NCBI GenBank assembly: GCA_021234155.1
Contig: JAJEKV010000670.1
Location: forward strand, 57,417-121,416
Direction of reading: 5' to 3'
Length of the DNA stretch: 64,000 nt
DNA from: Isoetes taiwanensis
Taxonomy: Eukaryota; Streptophyta; Lycopodiopsida; Isoetales; Isoetaceae
Shown here in pieces: positions 22,980 to 35,629 of the stretch. The stretch's first letter is position 1, and the number at the start of each line of letters is the position of its first letter. Both the position numbers and the translations under genes were made by a program. The notes below the pieces were generated by a model. The model searched no databases. It worked only from the letters and a program-made list of their open reading frames with translations, and was not told the origin of the DNA.

Positions 22980-23625
22980 AATGTGGACTCATTTATTGTG
23001 GGCATTTATGGCGGACAATCATGACATCTATATAATCATTTTTTTTTTGTTCTCACACATTACTTGGACGAGACACGTATACATGCTTATTTATTAGGGA
23101 GGATTGTGTGACGTCGACATCTCATTTATTACAGAAGATTGTGGACTCATTTATTGCGGCCATTTATGGCGGACAATCATGACACCTATATAATCATTTT
23201 TTTTTTGTTCTCACGCATTACTTAGACGAGACACGTATACATGCTTATTTATTAGGGAGGATTGCGTGACGTCGACATCTCATTTATTACAGAAGATTTT
23301 GTGACGTCGACCTTTAGGCATTAAATGAATCCCATGGACTGATTTATTGCAGAAGATTTACATGCCTTGAAAATTACCGCAACATGACACGTGTGTCGAC
23401 TCATTCATTGCAGGCATTTATGGCAGACAATCATGACACCTATATAATCATTTTTTTATTCTCACACATTTTCTCCCTTCAAAATTACTTGGACGAGATA
23501 CGTATACATGCTTATTTATTAGGGAGGATTTCGTGATGTTGACAACTCATTTATTGCAGTGATGTCGACCTTTACGCATTAAATGAAGTCGATGGACTGA
23601 TTTATTGCAAAAGATTTACACGCCA
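22980..23625 (+). repeat. Triplicated block with TATATAA and GACGTCGAC motifs
   Basis: CATTTATGGCGGACAATCATG occurs near 23,004 and 23,161 and, slightly changed, near 23,416. Each copy continues through CACCTATATAATCATTTTTT, GACGAGACACGTATACATGC, TTATTTATTAGGGAGGATT and a TGACGTCGAC-type motif. TATATAA fits a TATA box, and ACGT-core motifs fit bZIP sites. It could be a duplicated promoter or LTR block; no downstream gene was recognised. 22,580-22,980 has nothing recognised. Confidence 0.65.
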
Positions 23626-23639
23626 ACTGCCAGGATCTG

Positions 23640-24560
23640 AAAGCCCTGTTTCCTTCATGGTTTCTCTTCTTGCGAGTGATTTCGCAAGATCTCAGATGTT
23701 CTACTTAATTCAAGCAAAAGATATTGTCTTTCAGAATTGACAACAGTATTTTGAAATGGATTCGACTTGGATTTAGCAAAGATTTAGTTAGATCTAGCTT
23801 GGATCAAAGCAGAACTGCCATGTTGTAAATTGTTTCGTGCAAATCTAAGCTTAAAATTGAAGCATTTCAAGGTTGATCCTTCAGACGGATCTGGCTGCAG
23901 TTCCCAGCTTGGTGACGCACTAGCGCTTTGCCGGCTGGCGATGCACTGATGATTTACTGCATCAAACACCTTCCAGTTAGAAGAGCCAGAGCAAGCAAAA
24001 ATAGCAACCTGTGATACAATTCGGCACCCTGTAGTTTTTTCGTACACCAGCATAGGCATGAGAAATGCAATTACTTTAACTTTCACATGCCTAGAACTGG
24101 CATTGTTTCAACTTAACAATATTCAGTGGAGAGAAGGCCGTCGCGATAAATTTATTGTACGAATAATTCTATTACTTAAACCAGTAACCATCATATCTTC
24201 ATCTATTTTCAACAATGCATCCACAAATTGAGGGTGACCCAGGAATCTGTCTTTGCAGTCTTCAATTGGTCATTCTTGCAAAGAACAACTGACATCAACT
24301 AATCTGCAAAGCACACTAATTGTGTAGTACCTTGTTATGACTGAAATTGCATATAGACAATGTGTCATTAAGCAATTGCATTATATCAAGGATAAGCTAC
24401 ATGATAGTAATATAATCTTCATGTTTTCCTTCCTTCCTTCCTTCCTTTAAAATACATATATGGTGTCAATTGCGATAATGGAACATCATCTAGAGCTGCC
24501 AACTTAATGAAATTATAGGCCACCACAATGAATGTATCCAGTAAAACAATCACAACCGCT
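23640..24560. other. Intergenic, no recognised gene
   Basis: A minus-strand frame of 100 residues (23,784-24,086) has no motif I recognise. A short (CCTT)n tract lies at 24,428-24,447. Nothing else was seen. Confidence 0.4.

Positions 24561-24652
<92 letters not shown>
24561..24652. repeat. (AAT)n microsatellite at LINE B 3' end
   Basis: About 92 bp of uninterrupted TAA/TTA repeat directly joins the conserved LINE end motif at 24,654-24,691. It is best read as the LINE's own tail, perhaps expanded after insertion. Confidence 0.9.
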
Positions 24653-24653
<1 letters not shown>

Positions 24654-27060
24654 GATTATTAACGTCCACGGAAGCCCGTAGGCTATGGGACAAGAACATT
24701 CAGTATAACCAATAAACTTTGCGAGATGATTGTTCACATATTCTTAGTGTTCCTCGTGGTTTAGAAGCTCCCGAAGGAAGCTCCCTAGATATGGAAGCAC
24801 TGGCCGGGTGATGAAACAACTCGTCCATAGGTATACTCCGGGATCCAATCATGGAGTATTCGCGAAAGATCATCATACTTATGACGTAAGTAAATAGCAT
24901 GCCTCTCTGTCTCCACGCCCTCCTTGCAAGAACAAATTACGTGTTGCTCATCAATGTTCAACCACCTCCCTCGTTCGATCATTAAGTGATGAGAACTCAT
25001 GCGTATTCGCAATTGCTCTTATCTCGCTTTCCAGAAACATGTTGTGGAGACTCGAGGTAATGTATGACATGGTCACGCTTTGGATTGAAGTCCCCGACAT
25101 ATCTTTGAACCTTCTTTTTTAGAAGATGCGCCATAATATGCCAAAAATGCGCATTCCTTTGAACTCTTTGGTGTAGGGACAAGCGGTGAGGTTCAATCGT
25201 GCAAACCAAATCCTTTAGATCTTTATGCCGGCACTTTTTTGCCGCCCTCATCAATCAAGGAAGAAGATTGAGAGGTGATCGCACAAGTGAATCTTCACCG
25301 CTTGTGTCTTCTCGGTCGAGATACCTAAAAGTATTGCTCATAGCTTGAACTTCCAATGGGTGTGATCAAAGATCATACATGAAAGTATCTCATATGGAAC
25401 CGCTCTTTTTACCTTCAAAGCCATGTGCAACCACGTTTTTCGATTGATTCAATCTCGTTCCATTTAGACCGCATAGTGATGGCCCCCATATTTCACTAGC
25501 ATACAAAATGACGGCATTACCAATGCTTCAAAAGCTTCTTTCTGAGTGGCCGTTAAGTAATGTGAGCATCAAGACATATTGGCCATTGCATAAAATGCTT
25601 TCAAAGCAGCTGCAATTCTAAGATCCACGCCTTTTGTCCAAGGCTTTCGTCCAACGAACACTTCATGTCCCAAATATTTATAGGATTGTGCCTGTTCAAT
25701 CACTTCTCCTTGATAGAATCTGATGGCGGGCTGCACTCCAAAGCTCAAGATCTTGGTTTTTCCAGGTTATTTCAGAAGACCAAACTCTAAGCAAAATTCA
25801 CTTAGCACATCAAGTTGTCTCTGCAAGTGTTCTACAGTATGGGAGCATAAAAGTAAATCATCAGCATAAAGCAAAAGGATTACCATTTCATGGAAGATAC
25901 GTGGGAAATGGCATCAGATTGCTTGAGGAAGTCTTCTAGTTGGTCAATGTACGCGGACGAACAAGGTAGGAGAGAGCGGGCAGCCTTGTTTTACTCCCAC
26001 ATCACTTTGGTGATTAGATCCGGACATGCCAAGTGGTGTGACCACTTTTCCCTGGACCGTTTCATATAATGCGCCTATAGCTCCTGCACCCATTCATTTG
26101 GAACCCCAAGCGGATTAATCGCATAGTAATTTCGACGGGAACAGGTATCAAATGCTTTAGCAAAGTCAATGAAGCAACGAGCAAGGATTTTCCTTGTGAT
26201 TTAGCATCTTCTATCATCGTCCGTAATGTGAGCAAATGGTCTATGGTTGAGAAACCTCATTCGAACCCTCGCTTTGCCCCTCGTGCTCTTATCCCTGTTC
26301 TCTCTGCCCATCTTTGAAAGTTTAGAATCAAAGATCTTACCGAATAACTTAGCGAGAATGGGACTGATCATAATTGTCCTATAATTATTCGGCAAACAAC
26401 ACGCCACCTTGCTTATGAATGGGGTGGATCAAGCTTGTTGTCCAGCAGCGAGGAAAACCATCTGTTATAGCTTGGTTAAAGAGATCCGATATCGAGCCCG
26501 ACAAGCTCTTTGCCACCATCTTTAAGATGTTCAGCCAACAATCCATCTATATCCAGTGCTTTGCCACAGGCTAACCCGTCTATTCCAGCCTTTTAACATC
26601 TTCCATAATCGACAACAAACTGCTGGATGGCTTCTTTAGGTAAGCTTGCGGCCGATCTTCCCCTTTAAAATAGAGATGCAAAGCATACGTTTTTCCAAGT
26701 ATGCAAACTGTCGAGGGGCCAGCTCCTTGGTTGTAGGAGCGAGGTGCTTCAAAACCATTTGTCTGGAGTGTCTTTGCCTTGTTCTCAAGTTTTACTGTTA
26801 AACTTGTATCCATGCTCGTTTCTTTTGTTTTACCAGTTTTCTATATTCTTGCAGTTTGACAGGGTTGGCAATCTTTTTTCTGGCATGTTTTAGCTCATCG
26901 TCATACCACGCATTCCTTGGTTGAGTGCCTTGTTTCCTGGAGTATTCTCCATATGCATATTTAGCACTGTCCGATAAAAGCCTATTAAGAGCAGCAGCCT
27001 TAGCATGTATACTATTCAATGCCTTGATTTTTGGCAGCCCATTCATCTCTATCTCGAAGG
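24561..27060 (-). mobile_element. LINE B, 5'-truncated, with (AAT)n tail
   Basis: Minus strand. Pieces in order from 27,060 downward: the linker between endonuclease and RT with AWYDDELKHARKKI, RT segment NNYRTIMISPILAKLFGKIF near 26,380, LLYADDLLLLCSH near 25,865 (the RT catalytic YADD), AQSYKYLGHEVF near 25,690, QRVQRNAHFWHIMAHLLKKK near 25,150, and the C-terminal SSHHLMIERGRW..ICSCKEGVETERH near 24,950. The 3' end reads AGCCTACGGGCTTCCGTGGACGTTAATAATC followed by about 30 copies of the trinucleotide at 24,561-24,652. Frameshifts interrupt it. Its base composition is much less GC-rich than LINE A although the domain plan and tail are alike. The endonuclease is missing. Confidence 0.85.
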
Positions 27061-28197
27061 TTCATCATGAAACAAAATGAGACAATAAAATGCAGGCTGA
27101 TGCACTGCATTTTGGTATAAGGCTATCAATTCACTTCTTTAATCCGAAGCCAACTGCGATCATCATTCTACTCTCTGCATTATATCAATAGATATCTTGA
27201 GACATGTTATCACAGTATGGCACTTCAAATAATGCTCAGGGCCTCCATAGCCATGGCAAAAATGTGGGTTTTATCAAATCTAATACTTGTTTCTCAAGAT
27301 GGTTATGGCCATCTTCCTGGAACTCTTAAGAAACTTTTATGGGTCGACTTGGATATACAAGGCTATTCAATAAGACTACTATTTACAATTTATATATCAA
27401 AATAAAAGACACCAGTGGCAGTGTTGATGAGTTCAGTTGGAAAAAAAGAGGCCTGGATTAGTCCTCATATCAAGTATATGAACATTACAATTTGTTTTTT
27501 TCTGCCTTCATAAAACACTGCTAGCCAAGTTCTTTGCAGCTATATTCCTCTCAAAACATGGCACGACTTCAACAATTCCAAGACGAAGCTAAATACTTCT
27601 TTTGCAGTATGCTTCCCAACTACCCATGCAAGAATAGAACAACAGCAGGTCGGTTTGAAGTATGAAATTTACAAGAACATCAGAGCAATGACGAAAATTC
27701 TTTTATGCAGTGGCGGCAATACCCAATATGCCACATGCTCTGAATATCTGCAGCTATCTAATCTGACTACCTCAAATCTTCAAATACGGATTTAAAATCT
27801 GGAATAAACGCAATACTTAACATCTAAAGATCTTCTAGGCGTTGCAATAGACCAGATGAAATCAAAACCCATATTTAGAATTCTAAATGATAACCTGAAA
27901 ACGTATTGACTCAATAGAAATGCAAGCACATTACAGTCTGGGCCAAAATCCTACCATTAGGAACACCTCGCCTTCTTCCATTAGTTTTGGTATAATCTAT
28001 CGTAGCAGATTCGGCTTGCAAAACTTCTTCTTGTATGGCAGGCAATGCACTGCTTGCTGAGCAGTCGGAGCCCTTCTTGGAGCCATCTTCTCGAGCTCCC
28101 TCCTTCGAGTCATCACTCGAGCTCTTCCCTCGTCGAGCTCATGCCCTAACCGTGCTCGATGGGACGAGTTAAATCAAGTTGTAAAAATCTGGATTGT
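27061..28197. other. Intergenic, no recognised feature
   Basis: AT-rich sequence with no coding or repeat structure that I could recognise. A cluster of CGAGCTC and CTCGAG motifs occurs at 28,090-28,142. Confidence 0.4.
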
Positions 28198-31100
28198 TAA
28201 CATCTACTTACTTAAAAAGTTTCTTGGATTTTTGGCTGATGCCGGTGTGCCCTTTTCCAGCGGTACTTTTGGAAGAAAAAAATGAGTTTTCCGGGAATCT
28301 CTTGGTCTTCCGGCCAAGTTTTACCCTTTCTGTTCATTTTGCACATTAATTTCGGTAACGTTTAGGGTAACTTAAGAAACGACCTCGGATCATTTTGCAG
28401 AGATGATTCCAGGGACAAGGATGAGGTCGCAACACAAAACTTTCAATCTGGAACTTCAATTTGTAGTGGTCTAAACATATCATTGGTTAACTCTTCCATT
28501 TTGCAGGTTTCGGATCATTCATTTGAAGCAAGAGAAGTTGCTGAAGCATTTATCTATGAAGGCCTCAAACCCGTGCCCCCTAAATCCTGTGCATCTGTCT
28601 GGTTTTTCAGTGCTTGAAACATATCATTTGCTTAGGCTCTTGCATTTTGCAGATATCGGATCAATCATTTTAAAGCAGCTATTGGGAGTTCTTTTTTTGC
28701 ATTTTGGGTTTAATCGAAAGTTGTGCGATTTACAAGCAGAGTTCGCCAAAGCATAAGGTTCCGCAGAAGGAATGATTTCTTTCGATCTTACAGAGGTTTG
28801 ATTCCAATTCTTTAATCCTTGCCATTTCCAGTTCCTGCTAACAATAGATTTTTTTGGGCTCCCAGAAATCGCTACAAGGTCTGAAGCTTACAATCTGAAA
28901 TAGGTATGCATGCGATTTTTTTTTGCCGTAAAGCTTTTATCTGCAGCTTTTGGTAACCGAATTACCATCTTTGGCATTCCGGCACAAAGTTTTAATCAGT
29001 AGAGGAGTCGTGAAGCCAAGGAAGCTCTTTTCCTTCTTTCTGGGATTACATTCGTTTTCTGTTTTGCTCATCGCTTAGGTTTCTTAACCTCAAAGCTTGG
29101 TTTTCTGCCTCTAATCTTGGATTTCTTTGGATATGCTGGGCCTGAATCTCAAGCACATATGCATGTTTGTAGAATATTTGATTTATTGACTGCAGGATCA
29201 TTTTATGGAGACCTTCATTCAATCTGATGATAGTTCTTTTGTTTGATCATCTCATAAGAGAGCTCTTGCATCGATCAAAGAGGTAATGAAAATATGACTC
29301 CTTGGCATTTCTCATTTTTCTATTACAATCAAAAGGGCTCATTTTGATGAGCACTCTTATACCTTGAAGCAGGGCTTTTTTTGCTAACTGTCACTTTTTT
29401 GTAGCTTATATTTTTCCCATGAACTGCCACTTTTCTGCATTTGCTTGACATCATAACTATATTTGACTCTGTCAGCACTTAATTGTGTTTGAAGTAGCCG
29501 TTATTATTGAACTTTTGATGGAACAGTCTAGCTTCAAACCCCCTGGTGTATATTCATTTTTTACTTCAATTAAATTATGTTCAACGGAATAAAAAGAACT
29601 GATGGAATAGAGGTGCTATAACTGAAACTCTTTACAGCTGAAGGATTGCTTAGATATGCTTCAACAAATGCAGGTACAAGCTATTAGAACAGATAAGTTC
29701 ACATTTTCATGTACTACAGAATCATGTTCCACAATGATGAATTTGTAGCAGAAGGAAAAGAGATTCATTTCTTAATTGTACATTATAATCTTGGGCCAGA
29801 TTTTGCAGACTATTGATTTGTATTCTAAATGACATTGAGGAAATATTCAACAAACCAGTAAAGCCTAATGCATGGCATTGGAAAGAGGCAGGTATTTACA
29901 AGTTTGCATTTTTGTTCATGTACATTATGAAAGTCAGTTTGATTTGTTGTGAATCTTTGGAAGGGTGAATGGGTCTGGCAACACGTTAACCAACTATTCA
30001 ACTGGTTACATCTGCTGTACTTATAGAGGACATGATTATTTGCATGCATGGAGGAATTGGGACATTTACGTGGAGGAATTTAATTCTATGTAGAATGTTT
30101 GCTATTGGACCAAAGCTATTGTAAAAGACCTTATTTCTACATGTTTCTAACTTCAAGCACATATGCATATTTGTAGAATATTTGATTTATTGGGTTTTCC
30201 CTGATCTATATTTTTGTATTTGGCATTTTTGTATTTGGATGCAGGATTGTTTCATGTGGAGACCTTCATTCAATCTGATGATAGTTCTTTTGTTTGATCA
30301 TTTCAAAAGAGAGCTCTTGCATCGATCAAAGAGGTAATGAAAATGTGATTCCTTGGCATTTCTCATTTTTCTACTACAATCAAAAGGTCTCATTTTGATG
30401 AGCACTCTTATACCTTGAAGCAGGGCTTTTTCTATTAACTGTCTTTTTTGTAGCTTATATTTTTCTCATGAACTGCTACTTTTCTGCATTTTCTTGAAAT
30501 CATAACTATATTTTTGACTCTGTCAGCACTTAATTGTGCTTGAAGTAGCTGTTATAATTGAATTTTTTATGGAATAGTCTAGGTTCAAACCCCTTGGTGT
30601 ATATTCATTTTTTACTTCAATTAATCTAAGTTCAACGGAATAAAAAGAACTGATGGAATAAAGGTGCTACAACTGAAACTCTTTTCAGCTGAAGGATTGC
30701 CTAGATATGCTTTAACAAATACAGGTACAAGCTGTTAGACCATATAAGTTCACATTCTCATGTATTACAAAATCATGTTCCACAATGATAAATTTGTAGC
30801 AGAATTAAAGGAGGTTCATTTCTTAATGTGTACATTATAATCTGGGGCCAGATTTTGCAGAGTATCGATATGTATCCTAAATGACGTTGAGGAAATATTC
30901 AACAAACCAGTAAAGCCTAATGCATGGCATTGGAAAGTCGCAGCAGGTATTTACAATTTTGCATTTTTGTTTGTTTAGGGATCATTGGTGTTAAAGAGAT
31001 CTGAGAGTTGAACTCACAACTTCGCCTCTCAGCGCAGTGAGGAAGTGCCAATGTAATTGTTCTTTGAATAATGTAATGAGCAAGGAAATTCTCTAAGCTA

Positions 31101-32180
31101 TGCTTATACCTTTTTGTTGTGCTTATAATTTTAGGAAAAAAAGGGAAAAAAAGGAACATTAGATGCAAGATTCAAATATAACAACATGCACAAAAATGTG
31201 AATCTGATGCAGACAGTAATATGCGTTGAATTAAAGAAAGCAAAATGAAAAAGCGTAGCTGAAATAAATAAACGAATAAACAAAGGAATCCATGACCTCT
31301 GGGCAATATATCTTAGAAGTAGAGAGAAAAACTTTCTTAAATGAATGGAGTAGAGAGAGAAACTTTCTTAAACGAATGAAGCAATGAACCAAGGGAACCA
31401 TCACACACCATAGTTAGCGTATATTCTCTAACTATAGTAAGAAGATAAGATGGAGACATTCCCATTCTAATTCGCTTGAAATCTTTTTTTCTTTACGTGC
31501 AACATAATGGCATTGCAATTCAAACTAAACATGCGCTGCCAACTTCAATAATATATAGGATGAAGGAATTTTGGCAGCTGATTCTAAGGCCTCAATGGGG
31601 TTGATCGCAAGTGGGTCTGGAATTGCAAGTGGGTCTAGAAAGGCATGATTGCATTGTAAATTACGAGGTTGCAGGAGCTATATATAGCTCTTTGTTAAGG
31701 AGAACATGAATTGTGTAGGGATATGATACTTGAAAACTGATGGTTTGTTCAATTACAAGGGCTTCTTTGCAGTTTAACACAAGTAAGCACTACAACATAC
31801 AACATACAAGAGAGAATGAAATACGTTGATTGTTTAGATTGCCCAAATCAATTGATCCTTATAAGACTAGTAGAATGCTTGAATAAAGAAAAACAATTGT
31901 ACTATGACTTAAATCCGACAAAGACTTGAGGCAAAAGCTGCCCCCACATTCCTTATAGAACATTGTTTTTTCTACTGAAATCCATAAACGCAAAGTTAAT
32001 ACATTGATGATACCGTCCTTTAGACAATTTCAATAACAAAAATAATTACAAGAGCAAATAATGTCTATTCTTGCTCTAATATTAACATGCGTTGTTGTCG
32101 TTCGACACATGAACATTAAAGGCTGACTAAAAATACATGCTAGGATATTTGTCCAGCAACGCTGGGCACCCGTTTACTAG
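28198..32180 (+). mobile_element. Helitron 4, probable (5' end tentative)
   Basis: The 3' end is clear: GTCCAGCAACGCTGGGC hairpin (about 32,152-32,168) then ACCCGTTTACTAG|T. It shares about 90 bp with the end at 1,515. The proposed 5' end A|TCTGGATTGTTAAC at 28,198 resembles the start of Helitrons 1 and 2 only loosely and is followed by similar TTTTTGGCTG text. The resulting length (about 4.0 kb) matches the other two (3.5 and 4.1 kb). No Rep/helicase was seen. The interior contains a duplicated exon-like block. Confidence 0.55.
29150..30965 (+). repeat. About 0.8-kb tandem duplication of exon-like sequence
   Basis: 29,150-29,910 and 30,160-30,965 align along their whole length. Both copies hold splice-bounded segments: GCAG|GAT..GACCTTCATTCAATCTGATG..ATCAAAGAG|GTAATG, CAG|CTGAAGGATTGC..CAG|GTACAAG (peptide LKDCLDMLQQMQ) and a third with ILNDIEEIFNKPVKPNAWHW. 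The second copy changes a codon to TAA in the middle segment. The protein family was not recognised. Lying inside a probable Helitron, these look like captured host exons that were then duplicated. Confidence 0.65.
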
Positions 32181-32254
32181 TTTCTATTAAGGTTTAACAT
32201 AATTGAAACATGTCTAAATAGCCGTTAAAATAAAAGTTAACCTAACCCTAACTA

Positions 32255-32680
32255 TTAAAATTTAACCCCTTAGATTTTAATAGAAACTGTAGCCTGATCT
32301 CAAGTCTACCTTAGAAAAAACTTTTGCTCCTGGGAGTTGGTCCATTAAATCATCTGCCCTAGGCAAAGCGTATTTGTTCTTTACCGTTTATTTGTTCAAT
32401 TGACAGTAATCTATGCACATCCTTAGACTTCCATTCTTCTTCTTCACAAAAAGAATGGATGCCTCGAAGGGTGACACACTTGCCCTGATGAACTCGAGCT
32501 CAAGCAATTCTTGTAATTGCTTCTTGAGCTCAACTAGCTCCGGGGTGCTCGTCCTATAGGGGGCCTTGCTAGTAGGCTTAACGTCTAGTGCTAGTGTGAT
32601 TTCATGCTCCACGCCCCCTGTAGGGTGGTAGCTCATGGATTTCATCTGGAAACATGTCATGGAACTCCTTGATCAACCTT
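32255..32680 (-). pseudogene. Ty3/gypsy reverse transcriptase fragment
   Basis: The minus-strand peptide includes EHEITLALDVKPTSKAPYRT, LLELEFIRASVSPFEASILF, VKKKNGSLRMCIDYCQLNK and, after a stop and frame slip, [20 protein letters not shown] then SKVDLRSGY. These are the N-terminal RT blocks of Ty3/gypsy elements. The catalytic YxDD, RNase H and integrase are absent. About 170 bp upstream (32,681-32,850) may still be element sequence. No LTR was found. Confidence 0.85.
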
Positions 32681-32850
32681 ACTACTGGCCTGCCAGCTGA
32701 TTCAAGCTTGGCTCCTTTTTCTTCTCAAGACTTCGCTCAATTGCCTCTAGTCTAAGGATATATTCCACCTTGTCCTTCATTAAACTTTTGTGCAATTGTT
32801 TCAAAGAGATAAAGAGGTACTGTGGGGTAAATAGTTCTCAAAGGAAACAT

Positions 32851-34620
32851 ATCTGATGTTCATACTTTTCTGGTTTATGGAAAACAATAGCAACATGACA
32901 GATCAGCAATTTGAATTCTATAAAGAATGCTACTACTATCACAGAGGCAGAGCAGACTGTTATGGTACAATGATTCACTTGATGCCCACTTGTAACTCAT
33001 ACAGGTTAATTGAGTTGATAAATTGTGGGATACCTATCTTACAGCCCCAGTTCCAAGACTATTTCCACTTCCTAGACACCTACAATTTTTAACCTATCTC
33101 CTTGTTTACGTCTCTGCATAGGCTGCTGGCTCTTAGTATAAGCATAAAACTACTCGACTACTATCAGTTCGATCAGAAGTTTGAGATATCTTCAATGATG
33201 AATGAAGATTTATTGGTGTTTTCTAGCCCTAATGATACATGCCATTTTTCAAGATCTCGACCTCTCAAGTCTTTACACAAATGATTTTTTCACTTATGCT
33301 TCATGGCCAAACAGTTTAAACTATATTTCTATTGAATTGTGGTTTAATGCCTCAATTCTAGTTGTTGAATGATCTTTTCTTATGATCATTTCCCTTACTG
33401 TACTTATTTTCCATAATTAATGATGAAAAGGCTTCTCCTCTTTCAAAAAAATAAAATAGAAATAACTAGCAAAAAGGCGCAACAGTAGGCTTGGGCATTA
33501 TTAGGCTTGAATTCAGTTTCTCATTAGGAAAGCATGTAGAAGACAAACTATTTATCTAAAAGAATTAGGAAAGCATGTAGAAGACAAACAATTTAGCATT
33601 TGTATATATTAAAACAAGTTCTTATAGACAATGTGCTTTTTTTTTCTATTTTTTTATTTAGGACAAAGAAATTAATAATAAAGCTATTGTATGGGTGAAT
33701 GAGATGTATATAAATACTTCAATTTCTTTTTTTTATGTTGTTAGATTTTGCTGCTTCTTTTAAGATATCAATACTTTCTTGTTTTGGATGGGTTGTCTAC
33801 TGGATTCTTATAGCTGATACTAGTGGCTTGTCATTGTTGGATAATTTTTTTATATAATTGGTTTGCTTTCTTATTATCGTTGGCCAACAATTTTAACAGG
33901 AATTTATTCGTGAACCAAGGGCAACAACATGATAAAAACATTTCAAAGACAAACATCAACATAAACCCTAAATAAATCCTCGTATATTAAGGCAACATGC
34001 AGAATAATTTAACAGAGTAATTGATTGTGTGGCAAATATATCTTATTTGAGTCTCTTATATATACATGTAAATGTGAAGATTTTGACATTCCTGAGGCAC
34101 ATATCTGAGATAAATAAGTCGGATTGGAGTAGGATATTAATTACAAATTTCAAGCAAGCACATGTATGTTAATATGACGTATCAAACATGAAGGTCGAGA
34201 TTAATAGTGCTCAAAACAAGATGAGTACTCCGATACACGTTGGGGGCATTAGGAAAGGAGATTATTATTAGGGTTTCTAAATGATTTCTTTGAAGGCATT
34301 TGGAACTTGGGGTTTTTTGTCTCCAAATTTTTAAGTTTCCAGGTATGTTTTCGTCTTCTAGTGTCAGGGTCTGAACATCAAAAGTCCAGGTATGTTTTAG
34401 AATCCATGTATGTTTTAAACTTCTAGTGTCAGGGTCTGAACATCATTAAAAGTCATAAAATACGAAGGAATGATTAAAAAAGACTCTTTCATTACAAAAA
34501 TTTAATGGTTGTTGTAACAAATAGGCATGTCATCTACAATTAAATGAATACGCTCAATTATGCTTTTCTGAAAAATATAAGAAAAATATATATTCCATTT
34601 ATATTGAATCACTCTGAGAG
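32851..34620. other. Intergenic, no recognised gene
   Basis: AT-rich. Short plus-strand frames at 32,856-33,092 and 33,102-33,284 have no known motif. A short direct repeat AGGAAAGCATGTAGAAGACA occurs near 33,526 and 33,567, and a CTAGTGTCAGGGTCTGAAC repeat near 34,357 and 34,418. Confidence 0.4.
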
Positions 34621-34628
34621 TGGCTGAT

Positions 34629-35570
34629 TCAGAAAGGATCTGAAGCTGGAAATTCCTGAATGTAGCGGTCCTTTTTAAGCTTTATGGCATTTATTTCATT
34701 GTTGCTGCGGGGCGCAACTAGCAGGGGCGCAACTAGCACTTTTGCCTGTTCTCCAAGTGTGAAATTGCTCCAGCTGAAATTGGGATCAATGTAATCCCTG
34801 TACATCTCCAAAATCTCGTTATGTGAAATAGTGTCAGGATTTGTGAAGTTCCAGATTCCTGTGCAGTTGCGCTTCACCATTTCAACAGCAATGGGAAGCA
34901 GATCATCCAAGACTGTCAAGCTGTTTGGAATGTTGACAACCTTGGAATATTGGGATATCTTAGTAATGAAATTGTGTGGATTTTGCAGGTCTGCGGATAC
35001 TGGCATGTGTACTCAAAGAGTGCAAACATATTCACAGCATTTGAGAAGCTCCTCCACCTTTGCAACATCAACAGTATTGGGGATCAATATCCAAACACAG
35101 GAAGATATCAAAAGCATTAGTCATTCTAAACATAAGAAACAGCATTGGCTTTTAGAGATTAATATCATTTTCAGCAATTAGTATAATGTGTACTTTTAAC
35201 CCATCAGTATTATAGAAAGATCAGGCTGGCAAATTTGCAGGCAGTCAGATCAAAATATGTCGAGCTTCTGGGGTGATTGTGAAATTCATCATCAAGACAC
35301 CATTCTGTTTGCAAACATCAGCCAAGGTAAGAGTGCCAATAAGATTGGCCCTACTAGCCCCAACTTTGTGAGACTCACACCAATCCACATTAGATCTGCC
35401 AGTAACACTAGCTGCATTTAAAACATGAGTAGGCTTAAAACTTGTAATATCTAATTCAATCTGAGATCTATTTTCCAGCCTCAAGATACCTGTGCAAATG
35501 ATAAAACTCTACCAACAAGGAGATCAATCAAGGCTCCTTCAGAATCTCCATCTGAGTCCAAATTTTTTAT
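34629..35570 (-). pseudogene. UDP-rhamnose synthase (NRS/ER-like) pseudogene
   Basis: Minus-strand blocks match the bifunctional epimerase/reductase that makes UDP-L-rhamnose: RLENRSQIELDITSFKPTH, VTGRSNVDWCESHKV and GTLTLADVCKQNG (35,245-35,480), then VEELLKCCEYVCTL, and MPVSADLQNPHNFITKISQY, GIWNFTNPDTISHNEILEMY, IDPNFSWSNFTLGEQAKV and APRSNNE (34,629-35,010). Damage: the Arg codon after VCTL is TGA, the middle third including the YxxxK catalytic region is missing or unreadable, a 15-bp tandem duplication (34,709-34,738) adds LLVAP, an insertion follows KLKK, and the C-terminus is replaced after EFP. A weak glycine-motif remnant lies at 35,500-35,570. It could derive from either the stand-alone NRS/ER gene or the C-terminal part of an RHM gene. 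Confidence 0.85.
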
Positions 35571-35629
35571 TACGGTAGTCACTAAAGAATTTCTGGCTGT
35601 AAGTAGAAGAGCAATTCGAAAAACTAAAT

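Noticed and set aside
23784-24086. 100-residue minus frame
   Set aside because: No motif, no splice signals, no supporting context.
24513-24737. Open frame with a long Ile run
   Set aside because: It is the (AAT)n microsatellite read in frame, not a gene.
30975-31055. Minus-strand tRNA-like text with GAGTTCAACTC
   Set aside because: A B-box-like piece only; no convincing A-box or stems.
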